In this document: piece by piece, positions 51,050-58,718 of the stretch
Layout: each line of letters begins with the position of its first letter
Position numbering within the stretch: the first letter of the stretch is position 1
Assembly (NCBI RefSeq): GCF_030506305.1
Contig: NZ_CP119421.1
Location: forward strand, 1,294,354-1,358,353
Origin: Porifericola rhodea
Lineage (GTDB): Bacteria > Bacteroidota > Bacteroidia > Cytophagales > Cyclobacteriaceae
Length of the DNA stretch: 64,000 nucleotides
Direction of reading: 5' to 3'
Notes under the pieces: model-generated
Told to the model about the DNA's origin: nothing
The model's database searches: none
What the model saw: the letters and a program-made list of their open reading frames with translations, nothing else
Translations under genes and position numbers: made by a program

Positions 51050-51832
51050 TTGCCTCTTAGTACCGATTTTAGAGAACTTCTGGAAGTTAAAGCAGAGGAG
51101 TTTAACCAGCCCGCTTTTATAGAAGATGATCCTATTAGTATCCCACATGCCTATCAGCAAAAGCAGGACATAGAGATTAGCGGGCTGATAGCCGCCGTAT
51201 TGGCCTGGGGACAACGCAAAACTATTATCAGTAAGTGTAAAGAGTTCTTTGCTTATATGGACAATGCTCCCTACGACTTTGTTCTTCACCATCAGGAGCA
51301 GGACTTAAAAGCTTTTTTAGCATTTAAGCATCGTACTTTTAATGCTACAGACGCACTCTATTTCATTTCTTTTCTGCGGCACTATTATCAGCAATATGAG
51401 TCGTTAGAAGATGCTTTTATAATGTACATGAAGCAAGATGATAAAGATATAGAGAATGGCCTGGTTGGTTTTCGTGAGCAATTTTTTAGCTTACCCGATT
51501 ATCCTGAGCGCACCCGCAAGCACATTGCTACTCCAGCACGCAACTCTGCCTGCAAGCGCCTCAATATGTACTTACGCTGGATGGTCCGTAAAGATGATAA
51601 AGGGGTGGACTTTGGCCTCTGGAATCGTATAAAACCTTCTCAACTTATTTGTCCCTGCGACCTGCATGTGGATAGAGTGGCTCGCCGCCTGGGACTTATC
51701 AGCAGAAAGCAAACTGACTGGCATACAGCTTTAGAACTTACAAACAATTTGCGCCTTTTAGACGCTGAAGACCCTGTTCGTTATGACTTTGCCCTCTTTG
51801 GCCTGGGTATAGAAGAAAGGTGGGGTAAGTAA
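51050..51832 (+). CDS. TIGR02757 (DUF2400) family protein
   Basis: A 260-residue protein that matches TIGR02757: FRELLEVKAEEFNQPAFIEDDPISIPH, DIEISGLIAAVLAWGQRKTII, FFSLPDYPERTRKHIATP and CPCDLHVDRVARRLGL. The C-terminal part resembles helix-hairpin-helix DNA glycosylase-like folds, but no function is established. The start is the TTG at 51050, because the family N-terminus begins there and no ATG is available before it. Confidence 0.88.
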   Translation: MPLSTDFRELLEVKAEEFNQPAFIEDDPISIPHAYQQKQDIEISGLIAAVLAWGQRKTIISKCKEFFAYMDNAPYDFVLHHQEQDLKAFLAFKHRTFNATDALYFISFLRHYYQQYESLEDAFIMYMKQDDKDIENGLVGFREQFFSLPDYPERTRKHIATPARNSACKRLNMYLRWMVRKDDKGVDFGLWNRIKPSQLICPCDLHVDRVARRLGLISRKQTDWHTALELTNNLRLLDAEDPVRYDFALFGLGIEERWGK

Positions 51833-52007
51833 TACAATCGTTAAGTCTATCACTTCCGGATAAATATCACCACCCATAAGTTTGTAGAACACTTCTACAT
51901 AATGCGCATATAATGTCAGGACAATTTCCATGCTTATTTAACTCCCCCTAAGCTAATATTAATTTTTAATTATCTGAAAATCAGTCAATTAAATTTAAAA
52001 ATGCCAT

Positions 52008-52025
52008 TTGGCACAGTTCTTATTT
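52008..52025 (+). promoter_or_regulatory. weak sigma-54-like -24/-12 element upstream of the PepSY-like gene
   Basis: TTGGCAC at 52008-52014 matches the -24 half of sigma-54 promoters. The -12 half at the correct spacing reads TTATT and lacks the normal GC, so the match is only half. It lies 65 bases before the ATG at 52079. Confidence 0.2.
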
Positions 52026-52078
52026 ATGATTGAGTGTAAATTATTTTTAAATATTTTATCATTTAATTTTTTTTAATT

Positions 52079-52387
52079 ATGAAACGTACATTCATCGCAT
52101 TAGCCGCACTAGGAACATTTACATTTGCAAGTATTGGAGCTGACGCACTACCAACTAAAGATAAAGCCGCAACAGAATTTGTACAGGATCAGCGTAAAGA
52201 GATCAAGTACGAAGAATTGCCGGAAGCTGTAAGAACTGCATTTGAAGATTCACAGTATGGCCAGTGGGAAGTTTCTCAGGTACACGAAGTAGCTGCGGAG
52301 CAGGGTACTCAGTATGAGCTAACCATTACTGATGGTACCCAAAGTGGTACACTCACATTTGATGAAGAAGGAAATATGGTACAATAA
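52079..52387 (+). CDS. small secreted PepSY-like protein
   Basis: A 102-residue protein with signal peptide (FIALAALGTFTFASIGADA) and one small domain: IKYEELPEAVRTAFEDSQYGQWEVSQVHEV, then YELTITDGTQSGTLTFDEEGNMV. This resembles PepSY-like/BLIP-like domains seen in short Bacteroidota periplasmic proteins. A role in protease inhibition or envelope stress is possible but unproven. It has a strong terminator. Confidence 0.8.
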   Translation: MKRTFIALAALGTFTFASIGADALPTKDKAATEFVQDQRKEIKYEELPEAVRTAFEDSQYGQWEVSQVHEVAAEQGTQYELTITDGTQSGTLTFDEEGNMVQ

Positions 52388-52429
52388 GCTTTTGCTTGTA
52401 CATTCCGAAAACTAAGGATCGGATACTAG

Positions 52430-52460
52430 AAGCCTGCCTTTATGAGGGCAGGCTTTTTTT
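52430..52460 (+). terminator. Rho-independent terminator after the PepSY-like gene
   Basis: AAGCCTGCC (52430-52438) pairs with GGCAGGCTT (52447-52455), followed by a T run to 52460. Confidence 0.8.
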
Positions 52461-53129
52461 GTTTTGCTCATATCATTAGTCAACCTGCTCAAAAAAATTT
52501 GATTATTAATTTGCCAGCATGTAAGTAAAAGAACTTAAAGCAATCAATTTCTATCAAAGAGCCTCTAAAGCCATCTACCAGTACGCCAGGGGCAAAGCAT
52601 AACTTATTCATAACACTGGCGTTACATCATTTCTTGATTTACTTCGTTGGCAGATATAAGAGTTGCAATCAATGCCTCAACTTGGTCAATTAACCTACAC
52701 TTGGGCAATTGTTTCTACACAGATGATTACAATTTTTTGGTCTATGGCTACTTACTTAAAAATAATAGAGGGAACGAAAAACTTTAATATATTTTAAATA
52801 TATCACATTATTCAAAATTTTATATATGTTTTTAGTGGTTATATCAAAACAATATATTAGTTTTGATATTAAATAGTGTAGAAATAAACAATTGCAGCAT
52901 TCTATTGCACAATCATTGAAGGTTTCAGCATAAAATGTGGCAATTAGCTTAGCCAACCATTTAACTTTTGTTATATATTAACTAACAATAATTTTATTTT
53001 AACACCTTGTTAGAATCATAGAAAAATTTTACTATATTTTTAAAAATAGTTATACCAAAGGCATTAACTTTGCGTATATATCAAACAAAAGATTTTTTTG
53101 ACTATTGATAACCTGAATATTTTGAAGTA
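52461..53129. other. AT-rich intergenic region, no supported gene
   Basis: About 670 bases of strongly AT-rich DNA between two terminator- or promoter-flanked genes. Open frames here are short. One plus-strand frame at 52672-52797 encodes 41 residues starting MPQLGQLTYTWAIVSTQM with a hydrophobic middle, and one minus-strand frame at 52756-52956 is low complexity. Neither has a homologue I recognise or flanking support, so I do not call them genes. The right end contains the promoter of the next gene. Confidence 0.5.
53065..53072 (+). promoter_or_regulatory. candidate -7 box for the DUF2383 gene
   Basis: TAACTTTG is an exact TAnnTTTG match 58 bases before the ATG at 53130. No clear -33 TTTG is seen in the very AT-rich upstream DNA. 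Confidence 0.5.
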
Positions 53130-53582
53130 ATGGATAAGACAGACAAAACATTAACCCAATTAAACGAATTGCTCGCTAAGAGCATAGACGCAAAAAAAGG
53201 ATATCATAAAGCGGCAGAGGAGATTGATAATCCTTCCCTCAAAGGCTTTATTATGTGCATTGCAGAGCAAAGAGAAAATTTCCGCCGTTCTTTACGCGAA
53301 GAAATTTGCTACCTCGGCGGACAGCCAGTATCTCCACCCCATGACCCGGATTTTGTAATGGAGTCATTTGCTCAACCAGATTTATTAGTATTAATCAATT
53401 CAGTGGAGCAAACATTAGATGCCTGTCTTAAAAATGAACTCAAGAACCTTACTGCATACGAAGAAGCTCTTTCTGATGCTGATGCTTCTGCCTTGCAGCT
53501 TGTAATTGGACAAAGAGAAAATGTAAAGCTAGCTATAAACGATTTGCGTAATTTATATGCTCCTACTAAGTTAGCTGTATAA
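53130..53582 (+). CDS. PA2169/DUF2383 family four-helix-bundle (ferritin-like) protein
   Basis: A 150-residue all-helical protein. The N-terminal half reads LTQLNELLAKSIDAKKGYHKAAEEI, then CIAEQRENFRRSLREEICYLGGQPV with the Gly-Gly turn, then two more helices ending VIGQRENVKLAINDLRNL. This is the DUF2383/TIGR02284 pattern, a ferritin-like bundle often linked to stress. A metal site is possible but not proven. The gene is monocistronic with its own terminator. Confidence 0.86.
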   Translation: MDKTDKTLTQLNELLAKSIDAKKGYHKAAEEIDNPSLKGFIMCIAEQRENFRRSLREEICYLGGQPVSPPHDPDFVMESFAQPDLLVLINSVEQTLDACLKNELKNLTAYEEALSDADASALQLVIGQRENVKLAINDLRNLYAPTKLAV

Positions 53583-53605
53583 TAAAATTTGAGTGTAAGT
53601 ATATG

Positions 53606-53632
53606 AGCCGGCTATATAGTCGGCTTTTTTTA
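53606..53632 (+). terminator. Rho-independent terminator after the DUF2383 gene
   Basis: AGCCGGCTAT and ATAGTCGGCT at 53606-53625 are complementary over ten pairs (one G-U), followed by seven T residues to 53632. Confidence 0.75.
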
Positions 53633-53717
53633 TGCCCTGTATTATTTTTTTTGATACCTATTCAAATAAGCATTTCTATATTAACTTAACTTCTAGCAAA
53701 GATTACCTGAAAGACCT

Positions 53718-54104
53718 ATGAAAACAATCGGGAATATACTCTGGATTATTTTGGGAGGTTTTGCCATAGCTCTTGAGTACCTTACTGCCGGACTACTGAT
53801 GTGTATAACCATTATTGGAATTCCTTTTGGTATACAATCTTTTAAACTCGCTGGAGCAAGCCTCTGGCCATTTGGCAATGAAATAAAAAACACACCCGAT
53901 ACTGGCTCAGGTGTGTCTACTATACTTAACGTTTTATGGATTCTTTTAGGAGGTATATGGATTACGCTAACTCACTTAGTGTTAGGTGTGGTACTTTGCC
54001 TGTCCATCATTGGTATTCCTTTTGGTTTACAACATTTTAAGTTGATGAAGCTAAGCTTCACACCTTTCGGTTATGAGTTTGGCGGAGTGAAACCCAGCGT
54101 TTAA
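53718..54104 (+). CDS. YccF domain membrane protein
   Basis: A 128-residue inner-membrane protein with two similar halves, each with a membrane helix pair and the motif IIGIPFG(I/L)Q: LMCITIIGIPFGIQSFKLA and LCLSIIGIPFGLQHFKL. This duplicated pattern identifies YccF. The function is unknown. Its stop overlaps the convergent ROK gene by four bases. Confidence 0.9.
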   Translation: MKTIGNILWIILGGFAIALEYLTAGLLMCITIIGIPFGIQSFKLAGASLWPFGNEIKNTPDTGSGVSTILNVLWILLGGIWITLTHLVLGVVLCLSIIGIPFGLQHFKLMKLSFTPFGYEFGGVKPSV

Positions 54105-55075
54105 TCTACATTTATACCCATTTCTTTCCAGGCCAAGGCACTTGCTCCCAGTACGGCGGCGTTTCTATGCTCCAGCGCAGAAGGAAGTAACTGAACCTTG
54201 TTTTTAAAGACCTGGAACATATAATCTTCCATATACTTTTTAGTAGGCTCAAAGATAAGTTCACCCGCCTTTGCCAATCCACCTAGCAGGAATATGGCCT
54301 CTGGACTAAAGATAGCAGAAACATCAGCCAACTTTTGCCCCAGAAGGTTGCAGGTCTGATCAAAGGCGGCCAGGGCAATAGGATCTCCTTTTTTAGCCAG
54401 ATCAGCCACCATACTTGCAGTAAGCTGGTTGTAAGTAACATCTCTTAACGGGCTGTCGGCATTTAACTCGCCAAGCAACGTAAAAACGGTTCTTTTGATG
54501 CCCGTAGCTGACACATAACCTTCTAAACAACCTTTTCGTCCAAGGCCGCAAACTCTGCCATTGGGGTCTTGTAAAAGGTGTCCCATCTCCCCAGCAAAGC
54601 CATCGTTTCCGTAGATAAGTTCGCCATTAGCTACAAAGCCGCTACCAAGTCCGGTGCCCAGGGTAATCATGATAAAGTTTTTCATGCCTTTGGCACCTCC
54701 ATAAATCATCTCCCCTATAGCGGCAGCATTGGCATCGTTGGTTAGTACCATAGGCACATCATAGTACTTCTTAAATAGTTTTACCAAGGGTACTATCCCC
54801 CGGAATGATAGGTTGGGAGCATACTCTATAGTACCGGTAAAGTAGTTACCATTTGGTGCACCTATGCCTACCCCAACTATATTCAGATCCTCAGAAGCTT
54901 GTTTTCGCAGTGCTTCTACCTCTTCATGTATATATTTGAGGAAAGCTTCAATATCTCCGGCAGGAGTTTTTACGGTAGAGATAGAGGTCTCTCCGTACAT
55001 ATTGCCTTCTTTATCTACAAAACCAAATTTGGTGTTGGTACCACCGATGTCAATGCCAAGGGCTACGTCTTTCAT
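54101..55075 (-). CDS. ROK family sugar kinase, probable glucokinase
   Basis: A 324-residue kinase from the ATG at 55075 (MKDVALGI); a TTG seven codons upstream was not used. It has the ATP-binding start LGIDIGGTNTKFGFVD, VGIGAPNGNYFTGTIEYAPNL, DANAAAIGEMIYGGAKG, ITLGTGLGSGFV and the ROK zinc region GEMGHLLQDPNGRVCGLG followed by RKGCLEGY. The usual CxCGxxGC zinc motif reads CGLGRKGC, with the second Cys replaced by Leu. The natural substrate is not certain; glucose is the usual one. It is third in the xylose run, with a hairpin between it and xylA. Confidence 0.88.
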   Translation of the reverse strand: MKDVALGIDIGGTNTKFGFVDKEGNMYGETSISTVKTPAGDIEAFLKYIHEEVEALRKQASEDLNIVGVGIGAPNGNYFTGTIEYAPNLSFRGIVPLVKLFKKYYDVPMVLTNDANAAAIGEMIYGGAKGMKNFIMITLGTGLGSGFVANGELIYGNDGFAGEMGHLLQDPNGRVCGLGRKGCLEGYVSATGIKRTVFTLLGELNADSPLRDVTYNQLTASMVADLAKKGDPIALAAFDQTCNLLGQKLADVSAIFSPEAIFLLGGLAKAGELIFEPTKKYMEDYMFQVFKNKVQLLPSALEHRNAAVLGASALAWKEMGINVD

Positions 55076-55102
55076 ATTCTTTATGAGTTGACACAAAATG
55101 AG

Positions 55103-55123
55103 CCTGGAGCCCTTTACTCCAGG
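55103..55123 (-). terminator. possible weak terminator or attenuator between xylA and ROK kinase
   Basis: CCTGGAG (55103-55109) pairs with CTCCAGG (55117-55123) around seven bases. The following minus-strand T run is weak (CTCATTTT), so it may reduce rather than stop transcription into the ROK gene. Confidence 0.4.
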
Positions 55124-55166
55124 TCTATTTTGCAGTATTGATTACGTTCTGAAAGTATCAGTCGCC

Positions 55167-56498
55167 TTACTTTATATAATTGTTAATTATAGATTCATAA
55201 AGCTCAATCTTTCCACTGATGCGTTTTGGCTCTCCATTCATTTCAGCCATATTTCTAAGATCTTCTAACTTTAGCTTGCCAGCTTCGTACTCCGCTCCCT
55301 TACCTGAATCAAAAGAAGCATAGCGTTCTTTTTTCATTTGCATGAAGTTAGAATTCTCCCTGATGTCGTGGGCAATCAGTAAACCACGCGCAAAGGTATC
55401 CATTCCAGCAATATGTGCAATAAATAAATCTTCAAGATCTGAAGAAGTACGGCGCACTTTTGCATCAAAGTTAAGTCCTCCGGGTGCAATTCCCCCCTGT
55501 TCCAGTACAATCATCATCGCATGAATACAATCATACAGATCAGTAGGGAAGTAATCCGTATCCCATCCATTTTGTACATCGCCCATATTAGCATCAATAC
55601 TACCCAGCATTCCAGCATCAGAGGCAGTTTGCAGATCGTGAGCAAAAGTATGTCCCGCTAAGATAGCATGGTTTTGCTCTAGGTTAATTTTAAAATCGTC
55701 TGCCAGCCCCTGCTCTTTAAGAAAGCCAATTACTGTTGCCGAATCAAAATCATACTGATGCTTACTTGGTTCTGCTGGTTTAGGTTCAATCAGGAAATTA
55801 CCTTTAAATCCGATCTTGCGTCCATAGTCGCGTGCCATACGAAGAAATTGACCCATATGGTCAAGCTCCCGCTTCATATTGGTATTGATCAGAGAAGCAT
55901 AACCTTCACGACCGCCCCAAAATACATAATTTTCTCCACCTAGCTCAACAGTTGCTTCTAATGCTGCTTTTACCTGAGCACCTGCATGGCAGACTACCTC
56001 AAAATCAGGATTTGTTGAAGCACCATTCATATAACGAGGATGTGAAAAAAGATTAGCTGTACCCCAAAGCAGTTTTACGCCAGTAGATTTTTGATAATCT
56101 TTAGCCATCTGCACAATCTCCTGCAAATTCTTTTCAGATTTAGAGACAGTGTCTCCTTCAGGAGCGATATCTACATCATGGAAGCAATAGTAGGGAACAC
56201 CTAACTTGGTAAAAAACTCAAAGGCAGCTTCCAGCTTGTACTTAGCATTGTCCATAGCATCGTTGGTTTTGTTCCAGGGGAACTCACGCGTACCCGCTCC
56301 AAATGGATCATTGTTTTCGTTACAGAAGCTATGCCAATAGGCCACCGCAAAACGAAGATGCTCTTTCATGGTTTTATTGCCCACTACTCTGTCTTCATCA
56401 TAAAATTTGTAAGAAAAAATATGATCAGACTCTCTTCCTTCGTAATTAATCTTCCCAATTTCAGGAAAAAATTCGCTTGTCAATACTCCCTTAGTCAT
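55167..56498 (-). CDS. xylA: xylose isomerase
   Basis: The enzyme converts D-xylose to D-xylulose. The 443-residue protein shows [14 protein letters not shown] with the catalytic His (about 102) and Asp, [52 protein letters not shown] and GSIDANMGD with metal ligands. Length is normal for group II xylose isomerases. It lies 42 bases after xylB and is co-directional. Confidence 0.97.
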   Translation of the reverse strand: MTKGVLTSEFFPEIGKINYEGRESDHIFSYKFYDEDRVVGNKTMKEHLRFAVAYWHSFCNENNDPFGAGTREFPWNKTNDAMDNAKYKLEAAFEFFTKLGVPYYCFHDVDIAPEGDTVSKSEKNLQEIVQMAKDYQKSTGVKLLWGTANLFSHPRYMNGASTNPDFEVVCHAGAQVKAALEATVELGGENYVFWGGREGYASLINTNMKRELDHMGQFLRMARDYGRKIGFKGNFLIEPKPAEPSKHQYDFDSATVIGFLKEQGLADDFKINLEQNHAILAGHTFAHDLQTASDAGMLGSIDANMGDVQNGWDTDYFPTDLYDCIHAMMIVLEQGGIAPGGLNFDAKVRRTSSDLEDLFIAHIAGMDTFARGLLIAHDIRENSNFMQMKKERYASFDSGKGAEYEAGKLKLEDLRNMAEMNGEPKRISGKIELYESIINNYIK

Positions 56499-56540
56499 GG
56501 TTGTGTTTGTATTATGTGGATTTAAAAATATTGTTAACGT

Positions 56541-58046
56541 TTAGCCTAAATGCTGTTGCAGAAGGTGTAGCCATTGTGTGTAGGCTTCTCCATAAGCTAG
56601 TTGCTTATCAGCCTCAGGTTGTACTTCTCCCACCAGTTCCAGCGCAGAAAAAGCTTCTTCAAAACCTGAGTAGATACCAGCCCCTACTCCAGCTCCACGG
56701 GCGGCCCCTACGGCACCATCAGTATTGTACAATTCTAATGCTGCTCCGGTAACATTCGCAAAAGCTTCTCTAAAGATGGGGCTTAAAAACATATTAGCTT
56801 TGCCTGCTTTTACTTTGTTTATCTGCATTCCCATAGCCTGCATAATATCAAAGCTATATTTGAGGGCGAAAACGATACCCTCCTGAGCCGCACGCAATAC
56901 ATGCGCCTGGCTGTGCGTGTTAAACTGTAAGCCGTGTATATGTGCGTCAACTTCAGCATTAGCTAAAGTGCGCTCGGCTCCGTTTCCGAAAGGTAGTACA
57001 CTAAGTCCGGCAGAGCCGATTGGGACGTCTGCTGCCAGCTGATTCATTTTTTCATAATCAGCATGGGCACCCATAATATTATTTTTTAGCCAGCTATTTT
57101 GTATACCGGTACCATTAACACAGGCCAGTATACCGTAGCGAGGCTGTTCCTTACTGTAATTGACGTGAGCAAAGGTGTTTACTCTGGACTGTGGGTCATA
57201 ATCCAGCTGATCACTTACCCCATAAATTACTCCAGAGGTACCGGCAGTAGTAGCTACCTCACCAGGTTGAAGCACATTAAGAGAAAGCGCGTTATTGGGC
57301 TGATCCCCGGCCCGGTAGGCAATAGGTGTACCTACCGGCAAACCTAGCTCATCGGCAATCTGGCTGCTTACCCTACCCTGTTCGGCAAAAGTAGGTACTA
57401 CTTCAGGAATATAGTCCTGGCTAATACCATAGTGGTCTAGCAGTTGTACTGCCAGCGACTGTTCGCGAAAATCCCACATAATACCTTCTGACAGACCAGA
57501 AACAGTAGTACAAATTTCTCCGCTGAGCTTCATGGCAATAAAATCGCCAGGCAGCATTACTTTATGAATACGCTGATATAAGTCCGGTTCATTTTCTTTT
57601 ACCCACCTTAGTTTGGAGGCGGTAAAGTTTCCAGGGCTATTGAGTAAATGCCCCAGGCTATAGTCTTTCCCTAGTGCATCAAAAGCCTTGCGCCCAATAC
57701 TTACAGCTCGGCTATCGCACCAGATAATAGAAGGACGAAGCACCTGCTGAGCCTTGTCTACCAGCACCAGCCCATGCATCTGATAAGATATGCCAATAGC
57801 CTGGGTCTGTGCCAGAGCCTTAGGATGCGCTGCTTTAAGTTGTTGTGTAGCTTTTACGATATGTTCCCACCACAATTCCGGGTCTTGTTCTGCCCAGCCT
57901 TCCTGTACAGCCAGCATAGGCATTTCCTGTGAGGGGGAGGTAGCACTGCCCAGCACCTTGCCGTCTGCGATACTTACAAGGCTGGCTTTTATGGATGAGC
58001 TACCCACATCATATCCTAACAAATAACCTTCGGATTGGTCAATCAT
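56541..58046 (-). CDS. xylB: xylulokinase
   Basis: The enzyme phosphorylates D-xylulose to xylulose 5-phosphate, feeding the pentose phosphate pathway. The 501-residue FGGY kinase begins YLLGYDVGSSSIKASLVS, has ISYQMHGLVLVD, IIWCDSRA, the catalytic Asp in AYRAGDQPNNALSLNVLQPG, TTAGTSGVIYG and GAARGAGVGAGIY near the C-terminus. It is the first gene of the xylB-xylA-ROK run. No xylose transporter or regulator is in the window. Confidence 0.96.
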   Translation of the reverse strand: MIDQSEGYLLGYDVGSSSIKASLVSIADGKVLGSATSPSQEMPMLAVQEGWAEQDPELWWEHIVKATQQLKAAHPKALAQTQAIGISYQMHGLVLVDKAQQVLRPSIIWCDSRAVSIGRKAFDALGKDYSLGHLLNSPGNFTASKLRWVKENEPDLYQRIHKVMLPGDFIAMKLSGEICTTVSGLSEGIMWDFREQSLAVQLLDHYGISQDYIPEVVPTFAEQGRVSSQIADELGLPVGTPIAYRAGDQPNNALSLNVLQPGEVATTAGTSGVIYGVSDQLDYDPQSRVNTFAHVNYSKEQPRYGILACVNGTGIQNSWLKNNIMGAHADYEKMNQLAADVPIGSAGLSVLPFGNGAERTLANAEVDAHIHGLQFNTHSQAHVLRAAQEGIVFALKYSFDIMQAMGMQINKVKAGKANMFLSPIFREAFANVTGAALELYNTDGAVGAARGAGVGAGIYSGFEEAFSALELVGEVQPEADKQLAYGEAYTQWLHLLQQHLG

Positions 58047-58718
58047 AAATCAAAAAAGTAGTCGGTTATCTAAATTGCAATCTTTACAAGATTATTAAAA
58101 AAATCTGAGAATTATGTAGTTTCAGTGAATAAGCTTATAAGACTTGTACTTCAGTTTAACAATTTGAAAGGTTTTTTATAAAGATGAAAAGAAGAAAATT
58201 TATTAAGTGTTTAGACGCAAGCGGTTCATCCGTATTCCCGCTCCCTCAGCCCGGCTCAATGGCATCAGAATAGCCTTGGTACAGGTCAGGACTTTGAGCA
58301 GCATAGCGGGCAAAAGTTTGGAGATCTGCAAGCCAAGCGGGTGGTGATTAACCTAGGTGTGTAGACAATCAATGACGGGGGCGAATATCCTCCTTTTAGC
58401 ATCTATTTTGTCGGCTACAACATTATAAGTTATTTTCCGATCAGAGCTTCTACGGCATTACTTACCCAGTAATCTTCGGCATTGGGCTAGATTATGGGTT
58501 TACCATTAATAATACAGATTCACTAACCTTGCACCTGGGAGTAATAAACGAGACGTTTTATCTTCATTATGAAGCTTTTGAGTCTCAGCAGCGATATAGG
58601 GGAGACCTAATCAACCTGACCGACCCGCCTAAAGTTTATAGCAATATAGAAGGGGGGGCTTTGCCGGATACAATACAGTTGATTTCACTATTAAGCTTTA
58701 GGATTTGAGAAGCATTCT
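58047..58718. other. intergenic region holding the DUF4249-like remnant
   Basis: The 672 bases between xylB and the ABC permease gene (both minus strand) contain AT-rich DNA at 58047-58200, a very short frame from the ATG at 58184 that stops after 29 codons, and the plus-strand pseudogene. No exact -7 box for xylB was found. Confidence 0.5.
58278..58701 (+). pseudogene. decayed DUF4249-like lipoprotein remnant (C-terminal part)
   Basis: No full frame survives, but three frames in succession encode coherent protein. Frame one gives GTGQDFEQHSGQKFGDLQAK and, after an in-frame TAG, TINDGGEYPPFSIYFVGYN. A second frame gives YGITYPVIFGIGLDYGFTIN, HLGVINETFYLHYEAFESQ and PPKVYSNIEGG. After a shift at a run of seven G (58652-58658) a third frame gives GFAGYNTVDFTIKL and a stop at 58699-58701. 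The order (YxxYE, then PxKVYSNIEGG, then FAGY) matches the C-terminus of DUF4249 proteins, which normally pair with TonB-dependent receptors. No such receptor is adjacent. Confidence 0.7.

Noticed and set aside
52756-52956. Minus-strand 66-codon frame in the AT-rich gap
   Set aside because: Low-complexity Phe/Ile/Tyr/Lys-rich translation expected from AT-rich DNA; no start context or similarity.
58184-58273. Short frame MKRRKFIKCLDASGSS before the DUF4249-like relic
   Set aside because: Only 29 codons, no clear signal peptide or lipobox; likely chance or part of the decayed gene's flank.
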